A stretch of DNA of 64,000 nucleotides. It comes from Megalopta genalis. Lineage: Eukaryota; Arthropoda; Insecta; Hymenoptera; Halictidae. The notes under the pieces are model-generated. The model searched no databases. It was given only the letters and a program-made list of their open reading frames with translations, and was not told the origin of the DNA. The stretch is from positions 4,936,814 to 5,000,813 of the forward strand of contig NC_135018.1 in NCBI RefSeq assembly GCF_051020955.1. Direction: 5' to 3'. The position numbers were made by a program, and so were the translations under genes. Positions 1-10,938 of this stretch are shown in pieces (within the stretch, counting starts at the first letter, position 1; each line of letters begins with the position of its first letter).

Positions 1-71
1 CCTGCATATAAGAAATTATAAATGCATATTTTAAAAATATCTACATATTCTATATATTTCTTCTGTTACAG

Positions 72-2624
72 TTATCAAATCAGGAGGCGTCTTCCGATTT
101 ACAATTGGTCAAAGATCTGAAATTAATCCAGAAGCAATTAGTGTGACTTTCAGTGATGTAAAAGGAGTAAGCACTGCAATTAAGTCTAAGATTGTACTGG
201 TGCACTGCATTACAAAATGTAGTTCATATTTTTGTATTTACATATAATTAGGTTGAAGAAGCCATGGAGGAATTGAGGAATATAGTTGAATTTTTGAAAA
301 ATCCAGATAAGTTTTCTGCACTTGGTGGAAAATTACCTAAAGGTGTGTTACTAGTAGGACCACCAGGGACAGGAAAAACATTGTTAGCACGAGCTATAGC
401 TGGTGAAGCTGGAGTGCCATTCTTCCATGCTGCCGGTCCAGAATTTGACGAAATTTTGGTGGGACAAGGTGCACGTAGAGTAAGAGAATTATTCAGTAAG
501 TATAATGTATATTTACATGTTATATGTATACACACGCAAATATCAAGAATTACTGTATTACTCTTTAATAATATTTTAATTCTAAAGAAAAGACCAATAA
601 ATGTCATATTAAATCATTTTACAGAAGCAGCAAAAGCAAAAGCTCCATCTGTAATATTTATTGATGAGATTGACTCTGTTGGTGCAAAACGAACAAATTC
701 AGTTCTTCACCCATACGCAAATCAAACAATAAATCAGTTATTAGCAGAAATGGATGGGTAATGTAGACGTCTATATTTTCTCTTTTTATTCAAATTGAAA
801 AGTGAGAAGTGAAAAACAGATCAAAGAAAAATAATCGTTATACTATATTACGATTTTCATTTATATATATATATATTCTAATTCTATCTATTAAATATAT
901 GTTAGTTAATTTTGTTTCTCCTCTTACAGATTCCTGCAAAATGAAGGTGTTATAGTACTGGGCGCAACTAATAGACGAGATGATTTAGATAAAGCATTGT
1001 TACGACCTGGTCGTTTTGATGTTCAAGTTTTTGTAAATAAACCAAACTTTCTGGGTCGGAAAGAAATTTTAGATTTATATTTGTCAAGAGTATTAACACG
1101 AGATATTGATATAGAATATTTAGCAAGGTGTACTGCTGGATTTACTGGCGCGGATATAGAAAATATGGTAATTGCTCTTAAATATTTTCTATACATATTA
1201 TGTATTCTATATTATTATTATATTAATTTGATTCAATGTTAAAAGGTAAATCAAGGTGCATTGAAAGCAGCTATTGATGACGATAAATATATAAGCATGA
1301 AACATTTAGAATATGCTAGGGATAAAGTAATAATGGGTCCTGAAGGAAAACTGAAGGCAATTGATGACGAAGTCAAGCTTATTACAGCATACCACGAAGC
1401 GGGTCACGCACTAGTTTCATTTTACACTAAAGATTCTGTGCCAATACATAAAGTTACTATTATACCTCGTGGGCCTTCGTTAGGACATGTAAGCATTGCA
1501 AAACAGACAGTAATTTATTTTTTGGTGTCCCTACAAATAGTCTTTATTTTCTTCTAGACGTCATACATGAATGAAAAAGATGTATATCATGTAACAAAAT
1601 CACAATTACTAGCTAGAATGGATTCAATGATGGGTGGTCGTGCTGCAGAGGAATTAATTTTTGGACCTGATAAAGTGACAACTGGAGCAGCAAACGATTT
1701 TGAAGTATTTCTATGTTCCTATGTTTCTCTGTTTAATGCAACACTTCAATTTCCTTTGTGGATCAGACAAGATCATAATATATTCCCACTATTAACCAAA
1801 ACTATTAACCAAAACTAAGTCTAAAATAATTAACACATAAACATATTATTATTACGAAAAAATATATATTTTCAAACTATTCTACTTTGTAACAATGTAG
1901 CTGCACAGTTGTCCTTTTACTGATAAATGTTAAATGATACAATTTCTTTTGAAATTAGAAACTTTTTAAGTTAACTATAAAACAAAATCGATAATGCCCT
2001 TAATTACTACTTAGCATTTTGTTTGTTCCTATAAAATATATGACACAATCACTAAATATTTTAGTGCCGGGCGACGCGAAAGCGTTGTTAAATTTGTCAT
2101 TTTACAAAACTTGATCGCGGCGATCGGCACTTTCATATATGAACTATAATGACCTGCAGTTCTAAAGTCGTTAATAGAATATTTTTTCAGCAAGCAACAG
2201 TAGTTGCTGAACAGATGGTGAAAACTTATGGTATGTCTGAAAAAGTTGGATTTCGGGCACATGGAGATTTAAACAAACGAAACTATAGCATAGGTAACGA
2301 ATATGGTCCTAGTACTAATGAACTCATCGACAATGAAGTGAAACGTCTTCTACAGGTAAATCTTTCCATTTTATAATAACATTTTTATATATACATTATC
2401 ACATTATTATATTAACCTTTATTTTCATTTAGGAATCTTATGATCGCGCAAAAATAATATTAAAAACTCATTCGAAAGAGCACAAACAGTTAGCAGAGGC
2501 TTTACTTAAATATGAAACTTTAGATGCCGAAGATATTAAAGCAATAGCAAATGGGAAAAAAACTCGAATTGAAATATTAAACAATCAACCACCAATTATA
2601 GACCCAACAAAACATGTATTATAA
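72..2624 (+). CDS. YME1L: ATP-dependent zinc metalloprotease YME1-like (i-AAA protease), 5'-partial
   Basis: This is the 3' part of a nuclear gene for the i-AAA protease of the mitochondrial inner membrane. The family is hexameric, ATP-driven, faces the intermembrane space and degrades or processes membrane proteins. I read eight exons joined by GT-AG introns: 72-166, 252-495, 625-757, 930-1167, 1246-1488, 1558-1704, 2191-2355 and 2433-2624. Together they give 484 residues ending at TAA 2622-2624. Visible motifs are Walker A GPPGTGKT (357-380), Walker B VIFIDEID (651-674), the second region of homology GATNRRDDLDKALLRPGRFD (961-1020), the zinc site HEAGH (1393-1407) and the TTGAAND motif whose Asp (1696-1698) is the expected third zinc ligand. 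The C-terminal YETLDAEDIKAI is typical of YME1 proteins. The targeting peptide, membrane segment and first exons lie upstream of the window. The insect-type segments FFHAAGPEFDE and SVLHPYANQTINQLLAEMDG favour YME1L over AFG3L2 or paraplegin. All exons join in frame, so the gene looks intact. Confidence 0.96.
2064..2130. repeat. GC-rich stem-loop inside YME1L intron 6
   Basis: The longest intron of the gene (1705-2190) contains a 67-bp segment much richer in GC than its surroundings. It starts GTGCCGGGCGACGCGA and ends GATCGCGGCGATCGGCAC, so its ends are imperfect inverted repeats about 17 bp long around an AT-rich loop. It could be a very short MITE or the remains of one. No target duplication is obvious. 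Confidence 0.5.
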
Positions 2625-2657
2625 TTAGCCTACTGAAATCTTTTTAATAGAAACTAA

Positions 2658-2663
2658 AATAAA
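2658..2663 (+). promoter_or_regulatory. Poly(A) signal AATAAA of YME1L
   Basis: A canonical AATAAA lies 34 bp after the YME1L stop codon and is followed by T-rich sequence. It implies a very short 3' UTR. The position and hexamer are seen directly; its use is inferred. Confidence 0.7.
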
Positions 2664-3305
2664 TCTTTTAGTATACGATTTTGGTTTATAGTTACATTTT
2701 ATATTTTATTATTACATCAGTTGTTTTACAATGTTGCATGGTTAAAGTATGAATGACTGGAATCCATAACTATTACACTTTCTTTTTTTTGATTACCTGT
2801 TTCATTAAAATATACTGTTATTTATTTAAGAAATTTAAGTAAGTTTCTTTTTATCTTTAAATATCAAGCAGATCACTCAATCTCTTTCTATGTTGTTTGT
2901 TATGATGTATCTTTTCTTTTAAGTTCTTATCGTATCTTTGGTAATAACATGGTAAATCATTTCTATATTAATTTACTTGACAATTTTAAATGTACATAAA
3001 TATACATGTTGGAGAATTTTTCGATACTTATTGATCTTATAAACCTCAACGATGATCATTTTCAGACTGTGTAGATAAATCTTACTATACTCTATATATT
3101 ATTCTTTCTCTTCCTGTATAGACTGTGATTAAATTATAATTAAAGTTACTATCTACCTATCTTCATACAGCTACTCCTATCTATCTTTACTCGGATCAAC
3201 GAGAGGAATCAGCGAAGAAAAACAAAGTGTTTGCGTGATATATCCGTGGTTGATACTGCGACTACTGTTTACAGGAAAATAAGTTAAGCAAGGAGTAGAT
3301 AGGTG

Positions 3306-3437
3306 ATGCATACGCCGGGAGTCCTGCACAGCGGTATGGCTCGTAATTGGCTGCCAAATGACATTTACGAGTCACATTTGTTTACGTCTGCTGATTCGCT
3401 TGTTGACCCAAATATAGATACAAATAATATTTGTTAG
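3306..3437 (+). CDS. Possible 43-residue small ORF in a GC-richer island
   Basis: An ATG-initiated ORF starts MHTPGVLHSGMARNWLPNDI and ends at TAG 3435-3437. It sits in a short segment (about 3180-3420) that is visibly less AT-rich than the DNA around it. I recognise no domain. The island could equally be a promoter or first exon of a neighbouring gene, or chance. There is no independent sign of translation. Confidence 0.15.
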   Translation: MHTPGVLHSGMARNWLPNDIYESHLFTSADSLVDPNIDTNNIC

Positions 3438-5419
3438 CTTATTTCCAGATTATTTTTTAATATAAGTTCACTACTAACATATAGGTTTCAATACTATGTT
3501 TTACTATCAATATCTCGAAACCGAAATTGAAACTGCAATATTTTCAAGAACAAATTCTTAATTGTTATGAAGAATTATTTTTTGATTTTCAAAATTTGTT
3601 TTAATAACTTATTGTTTTCCAAATAGTCTCATTCTGTGGTTTCATGTAGGAATTTTACTATATGTTAAACATTTAGAAACAAAAGTGCTAACAATGGGTA
3701 CAAATTTTTGTTAAGCGATCTATAAATTGTATCGCTGTAAAATAAGTTGGAAGCATGTCTAGTATACTCGATAAATGTTGTCTCACGGCCGTTTGTTCTG
3801 CACAAATTTTCAACTCTCACGGATGACTTTTCGGTCATCGTATCGCATTCCGGCCGTATCTCTTATCAATAATTCCGGAACTTCTTTTTTTACCACAATT
3901 GGATTTCAGGCGAAATTCGCTGGTACTTGTGCGTTGCAGTTTTCGTCTTGTTAATACTTTATTATACCCGCGAAACAAATTTTCAGTATGGAGTTTTATA
4001 ATAGTATTTGCATGCCATTTATGAAGCATACTAATAACTAGCCTGCGGATTTTTGTGCGTGTAGAACATATACAATTTTCTAAAGTACAGGAAAACGAGT
4101 ACATTAATAAAAATGAAGAATATCTTTATTTAATTGTTACCATGAGAAATTTTTTGCTCTATGGCAGAAATATTTCCCTTATTTTGATTTTTAGATATAT
4201 GAAAATGGTAATTTGCATAAAAATCCGTAGCCTACTAATTACATTTTACATTCATACGAAAGATTATAACAAAGTAGTATCCAAACATCGATTTATTCGA
4301 ATATTGAATATTTTAAATTTTGATTGATCAAATACTATAAAAGTAATCTGTCGGAAGGATAGACCTTTGAATTTATGCTGTTGGACATTTATTACACCTC
4401 TCGTTGAATACTATAAATCGTTAAAGTCTTGAATCACTTTTTTTTTTAACATCCTGCATATTATGAAAATATATTAACGTTACGAACATGTATCGCGATA
4501 AGTTTTCTTTTTTAGTGATTTTTTGAAAATCAAGGTCAAATCTTTTTTGCGGTCTCAAGTCAATCCTTTACATAAAAGACGATGTTAAAAAACGACGTAA
4601 ACAAATGATATGTCACGACCACTACACCCAAAATCGCGGTATAACTGGCCGGGTAGTAATTCTACATCCAATAATAATAAGACGAAGAAAAAGAGTAACA
4701 TTTTTTCATTTAATGCCTTAAATGATAAAAAGTTTGACTTTGATTTTAAGGTCAAGGTCAATTTTGCACGAAGTTTCTTTAACAGCTCTCTGCCGATCTA
4801 GAGGTGTAGAATCTCATTATAGTGGTCATGAGTTATAATTTTGAAAGTATTATAAAGATCAAGGATACGGTTGCGAAATATAAATTTACTTGTTAATAAT
4901 TCCTATATTTACGCTACGCTGACCGTCGGAAGGATGCCACAGACCATTAGTTTACAATATTTCGTATTCATTTGTTGGGTCTTGTAATGTAACTTCCTTG
5001 AAATTTGACAGGTTATAATTTTATAGACATGGGTAGCGATATACATTTAATAATTTAATGTAATATTTAAAATAGAGATTATTACACTATGTTATAACAA
5101 TATCAAAGTTACTTTCTGGAAAAAGTCATTACATTTTAAACTTCTCACTTTTATGAATATATCCACCTTCATTAGAACTTTTTCTATCATATACGTGTCA
5201 TTTCAGTCTACAGAAGTTAAGCGCTATAAAAACCGTAAATTTGTATTATTGATAGTGGTAGTTGGAAAGCACAGTATTTTTCTATTATCCGAATGTCTTT
5301 TATAATCAGTACAACATATTAATAGAATATTGTTTCCTTTATCTGAAAGTCATGAACGACTTAAGGACATTTTATGCTATGTATGGAAAATACAATTTTT
5401 GTTTTAATTTAAAGAATAA
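3438..5419. other. AT-rich non-coding stretch
   Basis: I see no supportable gene here. Short open frames on either strand (for example 3835-4104 minus and 4055-4327 plus) have no recognisable motif and mutually overlap. Positions about 3560-3640 faintly resemble the 3' part of the Tc1-like MITE family seen better at 8.0, 39.3 and 57.6 kb, ending AAATAGTCTCATTCTGTG, but the match is weak. Confidence 0.5.
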
Positions 5420-6106
5420 GATACATAAGATAACACAGTTCATATTAAATAATTAAATATTATAAAGCAGTCTCGTATTTTACAAAGATCAAGATAATAC
5501 CATTGTTCCATTGAAACATAAGCACCTAATATCATACTTTTGATAATCTTTGAAGATATTATCATGCCTCCTTTTTGATTTTTTAAATGGTAGGAGAGAA
5601 ATGGGAGACTGATTAAAAATCTCATGTCACAGGATGTCTAACATGTCCGACAGAAATGATTGACAACCTTTTGCTTGAACTTTTTAGTTGCAAAGCATAT
5701 CTATGTATTGGTGAAATCACAAACTAAAATTGATAAAAATGAAAAGACCATTGATTTAGGACATATTTTAATTTGTATAAATGTTGGTTGTGAAATAGGT
5801 TTTGTTTGACCGCGTAAATAAAATGAAAACCTTAATGCCGAAAATAAGTTCTAAAAATATTATTCAACTTTTGCGTAGCATTACAAAATAATTTTGTGAA
5901 AGTAGAATATATGTATATCTTACGAATCTCTTCGTAGTTAAGAAACATCTTACTTTCAAGGTTAGAACGATTACTATTTAGAATGTTAGAATTGCTTTTG
6001 GCTGATTAAACACTCTTTATACTACTTACAGCAGAAGTTGGTAATGTCGAACAACTGATTTCAAAAGTTTAGATACATAGGATAATAGTTCATATTAAAT
6101 AATTAA
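5420..6106. repeat. 612-bp duplicated segment (copy 1) flanked by about 36-bp direct repeats
   Basis: Positions 5460-6071 are nearly identical, with scattered substitutions, to 9204-9817 in the same orientation. Copy 1 is bracketed by direct repeats GATACATAAGATAACACAGT... (5420-5456) and GATACATAGGATAATAGT... (6072-6106), both ending CATATTAAATAATTAA. Copy 2 lacks them. The segment has no long ORF, no terminal inverted repeats and no poly(A) tail. It is either a non-autonomous mobile sequence with an unusually long target duplication or a segment copied by recombination. Confidence 0.85.
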
Positions 6107-6340
6107 CTTCTTACTTCTATTCTGATAAAATTCCAATAAAAAAGAACATGGCTTGTTACAGTTGCGTGAATCGCTCCCCATTCTATGTATATACAGAATG
6201 TAGAAACAAAGAAAGTTAGGTGCAGTTACGTACCCTGGTGAAGACATAGTGGCACAGATGCGTCATTTGACGCAGACTGGGTCCTTTTGGGTAGTATTTT
6301 TTTATTCCAGTTTTTCGTATTAGCTAACATTCATCACGTA

Positions 6341-7930
6341 TACAGGATGGTCCATCTAAATATCTCCTCTAATTGTAAGAGTACAAAAAATATTTTGTAT
6401 GTGATTTGAATGGTCTGAAAAAACGATCGTATTGCAAAAATATATTTTTCTAAGGTAATTTTTTTCAGAGTTTCAAGGTTATTAATTTTTTTTTGCATAT
6501 AAGTATATAATTTTTTTTTATTTCATTGTGTACCTGATGTAAAAATATGTTCAGATATGTACATTACATGACCTTGAAATGACCTTCGAGTTTGAAAATT
6601 GAATGGAAACGGAAAATTTTTGTCTATCGAGAGACGAAGACGAAGACGAAGACGTTGTTCGGGAATCTGCAAGTCTAAATAAACGTGTTCACTATCAAAA
6701 CCTTCACTATCGAAACCTTCTGTTGATTTACTCTTACAGATTCCCGAACGATGTCTTCGTCTATAAAGTGTCGATAGATATAAAGTCTCGGTATAACAAT
6801 AAAGAGTAATGTTATTAAATATCATTTTAATGCGAAAGGGGCCTGAGGTTATTATAATTAATACAAATTGTCGTATAAAATTCATTTATTACATAATTTA
6901 TGTTATACTAATGAAATGGAAAGGAGAAAATTTGAAGTTATAAATATATAAATATCCTACCTTGTATCCAAGAGTTGAATTGTAAATGGTCAACAGCAAC
7001 ATCGGCAATCTATTACGTTTTCCGTTTTGGGATGAAGCTACAAAATTGATAAGAAATTCAGTTTACTGAACGACGTTATTTCCGAAAGCAATTCAATAAA
7101 CGAAAAATTGATAACATGGAAATGACTAAGGAAACAGCATGGGTGGTCGAGCTGAGGGTGGTAGCCTGAACATAAAGTGTCAGTATCAGCACGATGATTG
7201 CCGGCCCATTCTGCACGCCTTGTAAGACAAATTTTAGATACAAAATTTTCAAATTGTTGGATTCAACGTATATATCGTGACCACCGCGGTCACCGGATCT
7301 CACACGTCTATGAATTATTTTTTATAGGGACATTTAAAAGAAGTTCTTTATTGTGAACAGTCAACAACGCCAGAAAACATGAAAGACAGAATAATAAGAG
7401 CTTGTGCTGCAATTAATGTCATAACAATTGAAAGGGCCACAGAATCTCTTATTCTATGTTTAAAAAAATATCTTGATGTGGAGGGACACTATTTCGAACA
7501 TTTATTACAATGACAGTTTAAAAAATAGGTTCGCAAAAAAATATTACAAATTTCATAATAGGGTTTTGTGATAGTGAACATGTTTATTTACACTTACAGA
7601 TTCCTGAACGACGTCTTCGTCTTTAAAGTCTCGATAGACACAAATTTTTCGTTTCCATTTAATTCTTGAACTCAAAGGTCATTTCAAGGTTATGTAATGT
7701 ACATATCTGAACGTATTTTTGCATCAGATACACGATGCAATGAAAAAAATTATAGAATTATACGAAAAAAACGATAATTTTGAAACTCTGAAAAAAATTA
7801 CCTTAGAAGAAGATATTTTTGCAATGCGATGGTTTTTTTCAAACCACTCAAATAGTATACAAAATATTTTTTGTCCCCCCACAATTAGAGGAGATATTTA
7901 GGTGGCCTTATTTAGGTGGATCACCCTGTA
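6341..7930 (+). mobile_element. Tc1/mariner-superfamily DNA transposon with long inverted arms, degenerate
   Basis: The element begins TACAGGATGGTCCATCTAAA and ends GGTGGATCACCCTGTA, and is flanked by TA on both sides (6339-6340 and 7931-7932), the target duplication of this superfamily. The inverted similarity is not only terminal. Roughly 370 bp of the left arm (6341-6710) align with the reverse complement of 7568-7930, with substitutions and small indels. The left arm also folds back on itself (about 6617-6790, sharing CAGATTCCCGAACGA-type sequence). The centre carries a broken transposase. It is too decayed to be autonomous. Confidence 0.85.
7186..7513 (+). pseudogene. C-terminal remnant of a Tc1/mariner-superfamily transposase
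   Basis: Reading across frames gives QHDD...P...H, then PPRSPDLT, a degraded FFLWGHLKEVLY-like segment, and finally an open tail with MKDRIIRACAAINVITIERA and VEGHYFEHLLQ before TGA 7511-7513. The order QxDxAPxH, then PPRSPDLTPxDFFLWG, then a GHxxEHL tail is typical of catalytic-core transposases common in insect genomes. Stops and frameshifts interrupt it, and the N-terminal DNA-binding part is missing or unrecognisable. Confidence 0.8.
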
Positions 7931-8007
7931 TATTATACACAACGAACACTGGACACTCACAAGTGAAAAGAAATTGTAGAGATATCCTCTTTTTATTTTT
8001 TTTTTTT

Positions 8008-8148
8008 GTTATTCCAGCCAATTGCAATTTTCGCGAAATTGTCTGTAAAGTTCCTCTAACATTTCAAAAAAATTCAAGTCATTTGGTCCAATTTTAAAAA
8101 AGTTGTTATGTTTTATAAGGTATCCGAAAATCAACGTCACTCACTGTA
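8008..8148 (+). repeat. Tc1-like MITE 3' end (copy A)
   Basis: The segment shares CCAATTGCAATTTT, AAAAAAATTCAAGTCATTTG and the terminal pattern TATCCGAAAAT...TCACTGTA with 39278-39426 and 57561-57722, and inverted with 54951-55075. Tc1-like elements commonly end in CACTGTA preceded by a CCGAATACTTT-type motif. Only one end can be identified. It starts about 80 bp after the transposon ending at 7930. Confidence 0.6.
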
Positions 8149-9203
8149 GGCAAAAGGAATTGTGTCAGTAATAATACATACGTGCGGCATTATCAGAAGA
8201 TGAAGATGCATGAGTAGCTGCGAAAAATTGTAACATTCTGCTCAAGGATGAGGCTCATTTGTCAGAGGCATTGCTTTCTGTGTTCTCAGTTCTGATTTTT
8301 CTGTGTGTATGTATCTACATGTAATCGCGCGCGCGAGCGCTCAGTTGATTGGACTTTAAACAGCGTGCCCTAGAAGCCGAATTTTAAATTCTCTATTGTT
8401 AACGTATACCTGCCGACGATCATGTAGTAGTCTTTCAAACATTGTGGCCATCTTCATCAATCTTCGCAGGGCCGGCATTTTTCCATTCAAAGTTTTTAAG
8501 TTTCATTCTAGCTATTGCTAAGTAAGTCACTGGTACGGAAAATTTTGAAAATTTTTAAAGGGTGTTTCGTCTAACCTGAGCAGTTAAAATATTTCGAATT
8601 GTTTTCTTGACACTTATAATAAAAGATAGATTATTTATTTTTCTTTTCATATTATTTCGCTTTATACATAAACTATTGTAAAGCTTTCTCTTACTTTTCG
8701 TAATTGCAAATTCTTTGATTGTATCTTTCAAGCTGATCTTTTATATTATTAATTACAGATTAAATTTATTGTAACAGAATTACAAACATATTAAAGAATA
8801 CAATACCGAAGAATACAATACGAAAAGTTAATTCCGTTTTCATCGAATGCAGTTTATAGTTTTGAAGCTTTTTAAAATAGATCATTATAACGCTTTACTT
8901 AACAACAGTAAAATAAAATAATGGGTGAAATTTCATTTGACAGAAAGTTTAAAATATTTTGAAACTTCCTTGTGAAGAAATAGCATTACACTTTCAAATT
9001 ATACGAAGAATTTAATCTTTTCTTACTACACTCTACAGTAACCTTTAAAAACATTGCTCAACTGAATCGAATGTATAGCGGTAGAAGTAACAGTCGTAGG
9101 AAATTAAACTGTTGGAAAGCGTGTTTTGTATGAAGAAATTGAGAGGAATGAGTAGTAATTATCTTATTAAAGGAATTAGTTGGAGGACTTTGTAAGAATT
9201 ATG
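8149..9203. other. AT-rich non-coding stretch
   Basis: I see no gene. A short GC-rich run of alternating CG at about 8326-8341 and a moderately GC-rich patch (8200-8480) are the only compositional features. Confidence 0.5.
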
Positions 9204-9817
9204 TTATAAAGCAGTCTCGTATTTTACAAAGACCAAGATAATACCATTGTTCCATTGAAACACATAAGCACCTAATATCATACTTTTGATAATCTTTGAA
9301 GATATTGTTATGCCTCCTTTTTGATTTTTTAAATGCTAGGAAAGAAATGGGAGACTGATTAAAAATCTCATGTCACAGGATGTTTAACATGTCCGACAGA
9401 AATGATTGACAACCTTTTGCTTGAACTTTTTAGTTGCAAAGCATATCTATGTATTGGTGAAATCACAAACTAAAATTGATAAAAATAAAAAGACCATTGA
9501 TTTAGGACATATTTTAATTTGTATAAATGTTGGTTGCGAAATAGGTTTTGTTTGACCGCGTAAATAAAATAAAAACCTTAATGCCGAAAATAAGTTCTAA
9601 AAATATTATTCAATTTTTGCGTAGCATTACAAAATAATTTTGTAAAAGTAGAATATATGTATATCTTGCGAATCTCTTCGTAGTTAAGAAACATCTTACT
9701 TTCAAGGTTAGAACGATTACTATTTAGAATGTTAGAATTGCTTTTGGCTGATCAAACACTCTTTATACTACTTACAGCAGAAGTTGGTAATGTCGAACAA
9801 CTGATTTCAAAAGTTTA
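9204..9817. repeat. 612-bp duplicated segment (copy 2)
   Basis: This is the second copy of 5460-6071, in direct orientation and 3.74 kb downstream. It starts TTATAAAGCAGTCTCG and ends TGATTTCAAAAGTTTA. It differs from copy 1 by scattered single-base changes and tiny indels, implying a fairly recent duplication. It lacks the flanking 36-bp direct repeats of copy 1. No ORF is seen. Confidence 0.88.
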
Positions 9818-10934
9818 TCAAAAGTATCGGACGTTGATTAATACATAATTATGCTTGTATAAATAGCATAATTAAATTTTATAGAATACAAATGTTTTGA
9901 ATCTATAGTGATGCATTATTTATGCAGTGTTATTAAAAATGTTGTGTTATAAAAAATAGAAAGAAATTGTTATCAATTACGGTGTATTATTACTAATATC
10001 TGATTATTGTTAGCAAAAATAAATTATGTAAGTTCTTTATTTAAATGTATTGTAAATTACAGACAGCTTAGGTCAATGCAATGGAATTACTTTAATCAAC
10101 TTTTTCCAAATTATTTTACATAATTATCCTTACATATACAATTTGGAAATTTTACAATGTTCTATATTATGCGTGGTTTCAAATTACCTGTGCTTACTCT
10201 AAACATATAATGTTTCTTAAATTATAATAATTGCATTAATTACTTGCTGGATGTATTATCTCTTCCGACAATTTATGCTATTAATGAGGAATTAGAATGT
10301 AGATAAAATGATACTTGTCTCCTTTCCGAGACTATTTCGAGTTCAATAATTTTTGTCCTTTATTCTGCTTATCTATTACGTTACTCCGAGAAGGAGGAAC
10401 CAGACTTTTCAGGTGGAATTCGAAGAGAAGGAGTGAGGAAATTCACCCGGAGAGAGTGGTCGGACCGAAACTATAAATTTCATGAAGGCGTCGCTGGAGG
10501 AAAACAGAAAACGTGGCGTAGCTGGGACTTCCAGTCGAACTAAGTCGCTACGTCCTTACTGTGGTCGAGTTTGATGAAATATGACCGTGGCTATAGCCTC
10601 ATAGACACGTGGATGCTCTTAGATTTGAAGCTCACCAAATTTCGAAAATATTCTTCCAGTAAAATACAATATATTTTGTACGAAACATATTTTACCAATA
10701 ATAATATAAAATCTCGGAGTTTGATTTAATTTTGTTCTGACAATGCTTTTCTCAAGGACGACACAATGTCAGATAGCTGATTTCAAAATGGAACTCTATA
10801 GAATCTGGTTAAAAATGTTGCACACCACATAATGAGTTACTATTAAATTAATAAACCAATAAAAAAAGGAATATTTGTAGTATTTGTCAACTGTTCCGAA
10901 ATAAAATAAAGGGAACACGTTGAACTGCAAAGGA
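9818..10934. other. Non-coding stretch with a GC-richer patch
   Basis: I see no gene. Positions 10380-10600 are richer in GC and purines on the plus strand (AGAAGGAG-type runs) than the flanks, but no open frame there has recognisable content. Confidence 0.45.
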
Positions 10935-10938
10935 TTAA

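Noticed and set aside
248..607. 119-codon minus-strand open frame across YME1L exon 2
   Set aside because: It is the antisense shadow of the AAA domain exon; the plus-strand exon has matching splice sites and clear motifs.
264..761. Continuous plus-strand ORF through YME1L exons 2 and 3
   Set aside because: It reads through intron 496-624; the spliced product (ELF joined to KAAKAKAPS) matches the family and the read-through peptide does not.
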